Shown: piece after piece, positions 5,914 to 15,549 of the stretch
Numbering within the stretch: the first letter of the stretch is position 1
Layout of the letters: each line of letters begins with the position of its first letter
NCBI GenBank assembly: GCA_003221075.1
Contig: QHUF01000230.1
Location: 1 to 16,450, forward strand
Reading direction: 5' to 3'
DNA from: Gemmatimonadota bacterium
GTDB taxonomy: Bacteria > Gemmatimonadota > Gemmatimonadetes > Gemmatimonadales > GWC2-71-9
Length of the DNA stretch: 16,450 bases
Made by a program: the position numbers and the translations under genes
The notes under the pieces: model-generated
The model's database searches: none
What the model was told of the DNA's origin: nothing
Seen by the model: only the letters and a program-made list of their open reading frames with translations

Positions 5914-6968
5914 CACAGGACCTTAAACCAGAGCTTGTCCGCCGCCGGTGGATCGACGTACACGCCCGGCAGCGCGCTCTCTGATGTCGGCAACGGGTCG
6001 TTGACGCATGCGTCCGTCGCTTGATCCACTTCCACACGCACCCGATCGTCGATGTCTTTCAAATCACCCTCGGTGATCAGGTCCGCCGTGAGCAGGCGTT
6101 GCGTGTAGCGATCGATCGGATCGTTCTCCTTCGCCCAGCTTTCCAGGTCGGTCTTCGGCACGTAGTGCTGATCGTCGTGCTCGGCGTGGCCTTTGCGGCG
6201 ATACGTCTTCACTTCGATGAAATGCACGCCCTTGCCGCGGCGCGCGCGCTCGACCGCAAAGCGGGTCGCCTCGTACACCGCAAACACATCATTGCCGTCA
6301 ACGGTCACCGACGGAACGCCGTATCCCTTGGCCTTCTCCGCGAGGTCTTTGACGGCAAACTGCTTCTCGGGCGGCGTCGAGTACGCCCAATGGTTGTACT
6401 CGCCGATCACGACGAGAGGCAGGCGCTGGACGGCGGCGAGGTTCAGACCTTCATGGAACGTCCCGGTCGATGTGCCCCCGTCGCCGATATACACCAGACC
6501 GACGCGGGGCTCAGCGCGCAGCTTGAAGCTCAGGGCGATTCCCGCCATCACCGGGATCATGTCGCCTAGATGGGAGATCTGGCCCAGATAGCCCTTTTCG
6601 AGGTCGTTGAAATGGACATTGAGCTCGCGGCCGCGGGTGGGGCTGTCGGCCTTGGCCATGTACTGCCGCAGGATCTCGATCGGTTGGGCTCCCATAACCA
6701 GGAGCGATCCGAGGTTGCGGATGAGGGGAGACAGGATGTCCCTATGCCGGCCGCGCTCCAGCGCATACGCCGAGGCAACCGATTCCCCTTCCTGCCCAAG
6801 CGAGCGGAACAGCCCCCCGATGACCTTGGTCTGGCGGTACAGCGCGACCAGGCGCTCCTCGAGGGTCCGCGTGAGCCGGAGGTAGTAGTAAAGCTCGAGG
6901 AGCTGGTCCGCCGAGAGTACCGCCCCGGAGGGGACGGCTCCACTTGGACGCGTCGCGGGAAGGGCCAT
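5913..6968 (-). CDS. 2-oxoacid dehydrogenase E1 component, alpha subunit
   Basis: The product of 351 residues binds thiamine pyrophosphate and decarboxylates a 2-oxoacid together with the beta subunit. The TPP-binding motif is GDGGTSTGTFHEGLN followed about 30 residues after GDG by the Asn of VVIGEYNHWAYSTPPE. The N-terminal helix reads LRLTRTLEERLVALYRQ, and the dimer region has LGQEGESVASAYAL. TYRRKGHAEHDD is the loop near the phosphorylation site of mitochondrial homologues. It is full length for the family. It is the first gene of the ten-gene minus-strand run. The ATG at 6968 has TATAAT only eight bases upstream, so the transcript may start almost at the ATG and be leaderless. The substrate (pyruvate or branched-chain 2-oxoacids) cannot be decided from sequence. 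Confidence 0.95.
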   Translation of the reverse strand: MALPATRPSGAVPSGAVLSADQLLELYYYLRLTRTLEERLVALYRQTKVIGGLFRSLGQEGESVASAYALERGRHRDILSPLIRNLGSLLVMGAQPIEILRQYMAKADSPTRGRELNVHFNDLEKGYLGQISHLGDMIPVMAGIALSFKLRAEPRVGLVYIGDGGTSTGTFHEGLNLAAVQRLPLVVIGEYNHWAYSTPPEKQFAVKDLAEKAKGYGVPSVTVDGNDVFAVYEATRFAVERARRGKGVHFIEVKTYRRKGHAEHDDQHYVPKTDLESWAKENDPIDRYTQRLLTADLITEGDLKDIDDRVRVEVDQATDACVNDPLPTSESALPGVYVDPPAADKLWFKVL

Positions 6969-6999
6969 GGCCCTAAATTATAGTTGGGAGGGAAGAGGC
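6969..6999. promoter_or_regulatory. Divergent intergenic promoter region with back-to-back -10-like elements
   Basis: Only 31 bases separate the E1 alpha ATG (minus) from the copZ ATG (plus). The minus strand has a perfect TATAAT at 6982-6977, which would start transcription within a few bases of the E1 alpha ATG. The plus strand has TATAGT at 6979-6984 and then the Shine-Dalgarno-rich GGGAGGGAAGAGG before copZ. No -35 box was recognised on either side; any -35 would lie inside the opposite gene. Confidence 0.45.
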
Positions 7000-7215
7000 A
7001 TGGCGAACGTGAAGCTGCGCGTGAGCGGAATGACCTGTGGCCACTGTCAGACCAAGGTGCAGAACGCCTTGAAGGGTGTGACTGGGGTCTATAGCGCGAT
7101 CATCGACTTGCCCGACGGCGAGGCCGAAGTGGATTTCGACGATGACTCGGTGACGACGGAGCAGCTCGTGGCCGCCGTTGCGAAAGCGGGCTACGGAGCG
7201 AAAGTCGCGGGCTAG
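7000..7215 (+). CDS. copZ: CopZ-like copper chaperone (heavy-metal-associated domain)
   Basis: The 71-residue product is a single heavy-metal-associated domain of the size of CopZ/Atx1. The metal-binding motif GMTCGHC gives Cys13 and Cys16, with a beta-alpha-beta-beta-alpha-beta pattern and a typical C-terminus (LVAAVAKAGYGAKVAG). It should bind Cu(I) in the cytoplasm and hand it to a P1B ATPase such as the CopA encoded just downstream on the other strand. The start at 7000 is preceded by a purine-rich GGGAGGGAAGAGG. An in-frame ATG at 6967 would add eleven residues unlike the family and overlap the E1 alpha start, so it was not used. It is the only plus-strand gene in the window. Confidence 0.92.
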   Translation: MANVKLRVSGMTCGHCQTKVQNALKGVTGVYSAIIDLPDGEAEVDFDDDSVTTEQLVAAVAKAGYGAKVAG

Positions 7216-7502
7216 TACGCGCCGCGCATGACGTGCGTCGGCTCGACGAGCCGGTGCACCTCCGCCAGAAACCGTTTGGCGAGCTTGTCGAGCTCGGATT
7301 CTCCCACCTGATCGGTCGCCACTTCGACGTATGTGTAGTGCCCACCCTCGGGGCGTACCGTGATGGTGATGCGGCCCAGCGTCCCCTGATACGCCCGCCG
7401 GCGCGGCGATTCTTCAGCCGGCGCGAGCCGCCCGCCGAAAAAGCTCTTGGCGACCTCGAGCACCGCTTCGGGGCTCGCGCTAGTTCTGTGGAAGTACCGC
7501 AT
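7212..7502 (-). CDS. Hypothetical protein, 96 residues, behind copA
   Basis: I do not recognise a family. The product MRYFHRTSASPEAVLEVAKS begins a small alpha/beta protein with an SFFGGRLAP turn. Strands follow (GRITITVRPEGGHYTYVEV), and a helix ends the chain (ELDKLAKRFLAEVHRLV). There is no signal peptide, membrane segment or metal motif. The ATG at 7502 sits 23 bases inside the end of copA, which suggests coupling. The frame continues further upstream within copA, but that stretch is not protein-like. The TAG stop overlaps the copZ stop within one CTAG. Its position suggests coexpression with copper export, but the role is unknown. Confidence 0.7.
   Translation of the reverse strand: MRYFHRTSASPEAVLEVAKSFFGGRLAPAEESPRRRAYQGTLGRITITVRPEGGHYTYVEVATDQVGESELDKLAKRFLAEVHRLVEPTHVMRGAY
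7239..7253. terminator. Possible hairpin terminator of copZ (no T tract)
   Basis: CGGCTC-GAC-GAGCCG forms a perfect six-pair stem with a three-base loop, 24 bases after the copZ stop and inside the convergent gene. There is no following T run, so termination is only a suggestion. Confidence 0.25.
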
Positions 7503-10101
7503 GCGTTGCCGCTCCTGAGGTTTTGAACGCCCGCAACGTGAGGCTGTTGAGCACCACCGAAAGACTCGACCAGGCCATCGCGGCACTCGCAAGCACCGGC
7601 GAGAGCAGCCATCCCGTCACGGGATAGAGTATACCTGCGGCGACCGGAATGAGCAGCACGTTGTACCCGAACGCCCAGATCAGATTCCAGCGAATCGTCC
7701 GCATCGTGCGGCGCGCCAGCTCGATCGCCGTAAATACGGCGCGCAGATCGCCGCGGATCAGCGTCACGTCGGACGCCTCCATGGCGACGTCGGTTCCCGT
7801 ACCGATCGCGATGCCGACGTTTGCCTGCGCGAGGGCCGGCGCGTCGTTGATGCCGTCGCCCACCATGATGATGTGACCGCCCCCCGCCCGGCTCGCCTGG
7901 CGCTGCAACTTCTTCACGAGGTCGGCCTTCTGCGAGGGCAACACCTCGGCGAGAACGTCCTCGATCCCCACCTCCGCCGCCACCGCCTCGGCCCCTTTGC
8001 GCGAATCGCCCGAGACCATCACGACGGAAATCCCGCGCCCCTTCAACAGATCCACCGCGGTTTTGGACGTCGGCTTGATTGGATCGGAGATCGCGATGAC
8101 GGCGTAGACGGTGTTGTTCACGACGACGATGATGGGCGAGCGTCCCTGCGCCGCCAGCCGATCGGCATCGGCGCCCAGCGAGCCGAGCTCGAGGCTGCGC
8201 TCCCGCGCATGCCGCAGCGAGATCACTTCGATGATGCGGCGATCGACTGTGCCGCGCACACCGCGCCCTTCCATAGCGGCGAATTTTTCCACGGGGAGGA
8301 GCGAGACCTGTTTGTCCTGCGCGGCCTTGAGCACGGCAAGGGCGAGCGGATGCTCGGAACGCTGCTCGACCGACGCCGCCCATTTGAGGACGTCGGCCGG
8401 GCTGATCGGCGTGCCGTCCGGCTTCTTCGCGGTCACGATGTGGGTGACGCTCGGCCGGCCCTCGGTAATCGTGCCGGTCTTGTCGAGCAGCACGGTCCGC
8501 GCGTTCGCGAGCCGCTCGAGCGCCTCGCCGCTCCGGATCAGGATTCCGTATTCGGCCGCCTTCCCGGTGCCCACGAGAATCGCCGTCGGTGTGGCGAGGC
8601 CGAGGGCGCACGGACAGGCGATGATCAGCACCGAGACGAACGCCACCGTCGCAAACACCAGGGCTCGGGCCTCGGGGCTCGGGCCTAGATCAAACCACGC
8701 GACGAAGGCAACGATCGCGAGCGCGATCACGATCGGCACAAACACGCCCGCGACGCGATCGGCGAGCTTTTGGATGGGCGCCTTGGTTGCCTGCGCGTCT
8801 TCGACAAGCTGCACGATTTGCCCGAGGGCGGTTTCCTTGCCCACCCGCGTCGCCCGGAACGTGATGGTGCCGGTGGTGTTCAGCGTCCCACCGATGACTT
8901 CGTCACCCAGCTTCTTCGCGACGGGCATGGGCTCGCCCGTGAGCATCGCCTCGTTCACCGCCGACGCGCCTTCGGTCACAATCCCGTCGACCGGCACCTT
9001 TTCCCCCGGCTTGACCATGACCATGTCTCCGACGACGACGGCCTCTACCGGGACGTCGGTCTCCTGTCGGTCGCGGATGACGTGTGCGGCCTTGGCGCGC
9101 AATGCGGCGAGCCGGCGAATCGCTTCGGACGTACGACCCTTGGCGCGTGCCTCGAGCAACCGGCCCAGCAGCACCAGCGCGATGATCGCAGCCACCGCCT
9201 CGTAGTAGACGTCGGCAGGAAGACCGGCGCGGAGAAACAGCGTCGGCGCCGCGGTCGCTATCAGTGAATACAGGAAGGCCGCGCCGGTCCCGACGCCGAT
9301 GAGTGTGTTCATGTCGGCGGTGCGATGCCGGAGCCCGCTCCAGGTGCCTTTGTAGAATTGCTGGCCCGACCAGGCGACCACGGGGAGCGTGATGATGGCA
9401 AGACCCCACTTCAACCAATTGAGGTCGATCACCCACCCCCGCCCCGCAACCCAGTCGCGCAGCGCGATCGCCAGCGGCATGAGCAAGCGGCCCAGGAGGT
9501 CCAGCTGCTTCATCGTGCCGTTATCGCCCATGGGACGGTCGGCCATCAGCAGCATCGCGCCGAGCATGGCGGCGATCGTCACGACCGCGGCGGCCACGAA
9601 TTTCCACGTGAGCGTGCGGATCTCGCGCTTGCGCGCGATGCGCTCGCGTTCGAGCGGATCCTCCGCCGCGATCGGCTCGGCCACCTCGAAGCCCGCGTCG
9701 ACCACCGCCTTCTCGAGATCCTCGGCGCTCACGACGCCGGGGATATAGTCGACGGTCGCGGTTTCCGTCGCCTGGTTGGCCACGGCCCGGATGACGCCGT
9801 TCACCCTGGACAGCGACTGCTCGAGCGGTGCGACACTCGGCGCGTAGTGCAGGTCCACGATCGCGAAGGTGACGCTCGCTTTGCCGCAGTTGTAGCCCAC
9901 CTCGCGCACGGTCTTGATGAGCTGGCTGACGTTCGTCTGCGCGGCGTCGTATTCGATCGCCGCCTTGTTCGTGGCGAAGTTGACGCCGGCGGACATAACG
10001 CCGGTCGCACCGGCCAGGGCCTCCTGGACCGTGGCGGCGCAGCTGGCACAGGTCATTCCTTCGATGGGCAGGACGATGCGGGTCTTACTCATGGCGGGCA
10101 T
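7480..10101 (-). CDS. copA: Cu(I)-exporting P1B-type ATPase CopA
   Basis: The 873-residue product is a copper-pumping P-type ATPase of the inner membrane. The N-terminal metal domain has GMTCASC (Cys18, Cys21). A second HMA-like domain (about 75-145) has LHYAPS where the Cys motif should be, so it cannot bind metal that way. The first helices begin near 165. The phosphatase loop has LTGE (387-390), and the ion-path motif is CPC (496-498). The phosphorylated Asp is D540 in DKTGT. SEHPLA and GDGINDAPAL mark the N- and P-domains. The last helices carry YNVLL and MAWSSLSVVLNSLTLR. The CPC, YN and MxxSS set is that of Cu(I) transporters (P1B-1). ATG at 10092 overlaps the cupredoxin stop and is an alternative start. 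A G-tract repeat encodes the loop before the CPC helix. Confidence 0.97.
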   Translation of the reverse strand: MPAMSKTRIVLPIEGMTCASCAATVQEALAGATGVMSAGVNFATNKAAIEYDAAQTNVSQLIKTVREVGYNCGKASVTFAIVDLHYAPSVAPLEQSLSRVNGVIRAVANQATETATVDYIPGVVSAEDLEKAVVDAGFEVAEPIAAEDPLERERIARKREIRTLTWKFVAAAVVTIAAMLGAMLLMADRPMGDNGTMKQLDLLGRLLMPLAIALRDWVAGRGWVIDLNWLKWGLAIITLPVVAWSGQQFYKGTWSGLRHRTADMNTLIGVGTGAAFLYSLIATAAPTLFLRAGLPADVYYEAVAAIIALVLLGRLLEARAKGRTSEAIRRLAALRAKAAHVIRDRQETDVPVEAVVVGDMVMVKPGEKVPVDGIVTEGASAVNEAMLTGEPMPVAKKLGDEVIGGTLNTTGTITFRATRVGKETALGQIVQLVEDAQATKAPIQKLADRVAGVFVPIVIALAIVAFVAWFDLGPSPEARALVFATVAFVSVLIIACPCALGLATPTAILVGTGKAAEYGILIRSGEALERLANARTVLLDKTGTITEGRPSVTHIVTAKKPDGTPISPADVLKWAASVEQRSEHPLALAVLKAAQDKQVSLLPVEKFAAMEGRGVRGTVDRRIIEVISLRHARERSLELGSLGADADRLAAQGRSPIIVVVNNTVYAVIAISDPIKPTSKTAVDLLKGRGISVVMVSGDSRKGAEAVAAEVGIEDVLAEVLPSQKADLVKKLQRQASRAGGGHIIMVGDGINDAPALAQANVGIAIGTGTDVAMEASDVTLIRGDLRAVFTAIELARRTMRTIRWNLIWAFGYNVLLIPVAAGILYPVTGWLLSPVLASAAMAWSSLSVVLNSLTLRAFKTSGAATHAVLPQN
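8661..8683 (+). repeat. G-tract motif inside copA
   Basis: Runs of 3, 3, 4 and 3 G with CTC / CCTC spacers lie on the template strand, encoding the GPSPEARA loop just before the CPC membrane helix of CopA. The motif resembles those in the E2 gene. Confidence 0.5.
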
Positions 10102-10522
10102 CGTGGAATTTGTGCGGCGACGACGCGGCGCGGCGCTCGCCGGGCGGCTCCACGACCAGCAGCCCTTTCAGCATGTTCATGCCGCAGCGGAAGGCATACT
10201 CGCCGGGCTGCTCGGGCGTGAATTCGACGGTCGTCGTCTGAAAGGCCGGCAGCTCCTGATCGATGCCGAAGCGCTCGAACACCACGCGCTCGGAGCAGTC
10301 GGCGGTCTCATCGCGGTAGAATTGCAGCCGCACCGGCTTTCCCGCCTGGACGACGATCGTGTCGGGCGTATAGCCACCCTTGACGGTGACGTGCACCTCC
10401 TGCACGCCACCGGCGCCGGCTGTCGCGGCGACAGCCGTGCCGCGCGAGAAGAGGAAGTACCACAGCACCCAGCCGATGGCGACGGCGCCGAGCGCCGTGA
10501 CGGCGATCTGGGTGGACGTCAC
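10085..10522 (-). CDS. Membrane-anchored cupredoxin-domain protein
   Basis: The product has 145 residues. An N-terminal hydrophobic helix (about 5-26) would anchor it with the rest outside the cytoplasm. The cupredoxin domain follows (about 40-127), with VHVTVKGGYTPDTIVVQAGK, DETADCSERVVF (Cys76), the strand LPAFQTTTVEFTPEQPGEYA, and FRCGMNMLKG (Cys113, Met115, Met117). The Cys/Met cluster is a likely copper site and differs from the two-His site of plastocyanin. Its place between hppA and copA suggests it receives copper exported by CopA. The GTG start at 10522 has GAGGGA a few bases upstream and is ten bases after the hppA stop. The C-terminal tail (HKFHDARHE) has several His. Confidence 0.85.
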   Translation of the reverse strand: MTSTQIAVTALGAVAIGWVLWYFLFSRGTAVAATAGAGGVQEVHVTVKGGYTPDTIVVQAGKPVRLQFYRDETADCSERVVFERFGIDQELPAFQTTTVEFTPEQPGEYAFRCGMNMLKGLLVVEPPGERRAASSPHKFHDARHE

Positions 10523-10532
10523 GGATCCCTCG

Positions 10533-12986
<2,454 letters not shown>

Positions 12987-13011
12987 TCGGGGTTATCTCC
13001 TGGAGGGTGCC

Positions 13012-14366
<1,355 letters not shown>

Positions 14367-14367
<1 letters not shown>

Positions 14368-15065
14368 CAATGTCCTTTGCGGCGTGCCGCCGCAACTCCA
14401 GGCAACGTCTCACGTTTGGGAATCGGCGACGGCGGCGGAGCGCCGCGCGCCACGCGCGCGACGTGCACCACCCGTTGGATCACCGTGATCGCGGAGACGA
14501 GCGCGAGCACCGCCACAATCCAGAACAGCACGACGCCGGGGCGCCCCGGCCCCGCGCCCAACACCAGCGCAGGGACCCCCAGGAACAGAATGCGTTCGGC
14601 GCGCGGTGCAATGCCGACCTTGTTTTCCACGCCGAGCGCTTCGGCCCGCGCCCGCGTGTACGATACCAAGAACGATGCGACCAGCGCGACCAGCCCGGCC
14701 GCGATGGCCCGCGCCTTCATGTCGGCGGGCAACGGGCCGGTCAAAAAATAGAAGATCAGCCCCGCAAAAACCGCCCCCTCGCCGATCCGGTCGAGCGTCG
14801 AATCGTAAAACGCGCCGAACGTCGTCATTTTGCCGCCCTGGCGCGCCACCTGCCCGTCGAGCAGATCGAGTATCCCGCTGATCAGGAGCAGCAATCCGCC
14901 GAGCCGGATGGCGCCGGCGGCGAACGCCACGCCGGAGCCGACCACCAGCAGGGTCCCCACGGTGGTAATCGTATTCGGATGCACGCCGGCCCGTATCAGG
15001 GCACGTGCCAGCGGTCCGATCAAGGCCACAAAACCGTCTTTGACCCGCTGGGGAATGACATTCAT
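14367..15065 (-). CDS. CDP-alcohol phosphatidyltransferase, probable phosphatidylinositol-phosphate synthase
   Basis: The 232-residue product is an integral membrane phosphotransferase. The full CDP-alcohol signature is present: D67-x2-D70-G71-x2-A74-R75-x8-G84-x3-D88-x3-D92 (DLLDGQVAR, then GAFYDSTLD), with about six hydrophobic segments. Enzymes of this family move a phosphatidyl group from CDP-diacylglycerol to an alcohol. Because the next gene is inositol-3-phosphate synthase, overlapping by one base, the acceptor is probably inositol 3-phosphate, giving phosphatidylinositol phosphate. VSYTRARAEALG before the second half also fits PIP synthases. The basic, Pro-rich C-terminal tail is probably cytoplasmic. 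No phosphatase for the product lies nearby. The ATG is at 15065; the gene heads the second minus-strand run and follows a 63-base gap. Confidence 0.9.
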
Positions 15066-15128
15066 CGCCGGGGAAGCTAACCGCCTGCCGCAATGACGGT
15101 AGGTCCAAGGCTCCCAACCGCGTGCGTA
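15066..15128. other. Intergenic region upstream of the phosphotransferase gene
   Basis: This 63-base gap separates the VOC gene stop from the phosphotransferase start and is the longest gene-free stretch in the window. It probably holds the promoter of the second minus-strand run, but I see no convincing -10/-35 pair and no T-tailed hairpin. Confidence 0.3.
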
Positions 15129-15497
15129 TTACGCCGCCGAGAAGTGCGGGTTCTCGATGAGACCCACCAGATTTCCAAACGGGTCGGCGACGGTCGCAAC
15201 TCGAATGCCTTCCCCAACGTCGTGAATGGGGGACTTGAGGGTCGCTCCCGCGCGAATGAATTGCTCGACCGCCTTCTCGACTTTGGCGACGCCCCAATAG
15301 GCCACCGAGCCTCCCGCGCCCGGTTTGACTCCCTTGGTGTCGGGGTCCAACCCAAGCTCGAAGCCACCAATGTTGAAGCCAACGTAGAACGGCTCGTCGA
15401 AGTACGGCTGGACGCCGAAGGCGGAGCTGTACCACTCCTTGGCGCGCTTGAGATCGGCAACGTGGTAGATCACCGTGCGTAAGCCAAGAACCATCAT
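15129..15497 (-). CDS. VOC-family (glyoxalase/bleomycin-resistance fold) protein
   Basis: The 122-residue product is a single vicinal-oxygen-chelate module pair. The first half reads LRTVIYHVADLKRAKEWYSS and FGVQPYFDEPFYVGFNIGG, then FELGLDP. The second half has VAYWGVAKVEKAVEQFIRAG and VATVADPFGNLVGLIENP. His in VIYHVAD and the Glu residues in FELGLD and LIENP sit where VOC proteins bind a metal. The reaction is unknown; such proteins include lactoylglutathione lyases, dioxygenases and antibiotic-binding proteins. The start at 15497 (ATGATG) has AAGG five bases upstream. A frame opening at 15527 would add ten unlike-family residues. It may be monocistronic. Confidence 0.85.
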   Translation of the reverse strand: MMVLGLRTVIYHVADLKRAKEWYSSAFGVQPYFDEPFYVGFNIGGFELGLDPDTKGVKPGAGGSVAYWGVAKVEKAVEQFIRAGATLKSPIHDVGEGIRVATVADPFGNLVGLIENPHFSAA

Positions 15498-15523
15498 AGC
15501 AACCTTTCTTGTCGTCCAGGTTC

Positions 15524-15547
15524 GCAACGCGAATCACGCTGCGTTGC
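15524..15547. repeat. Inverted repeat between the Asp-box gene and the VOC gene
   Basis: GCAACGC and GCGTTGC form a seven-pair stem with a ten-base loop, starting two bases after the stop of the Asp-box gene. An overlapping shorter repeat TTCGC-AAC-GCGAA lies at 15521-15533. There is no T run, so it could be a terminator for the upstream gene or an operator for the VOC gene. Confidence 0.35.
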
Positions 15548-15549
15548 CA

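Noticed and set aside
6967..6999. copZ starting at ATG 6967
   Set aside because: It would overlap the E1 alpha start and add residues unlike CopZ, whereas ATG 7000 has a strong Shine-Dalgarno and a family-length product.
7212..7592. Longer 126-residue version of the gene behind copA
   Set aside because: The extra residues are copA read in another frame. ATG 7502 gives a cleaner product.
7100..8611. Minus-strand frame of about 500 residues in another phase of copA
   Set aside because: It overlaps the CopA catalytic domains in a different frame and translates to Arg/Gly-rich noise.
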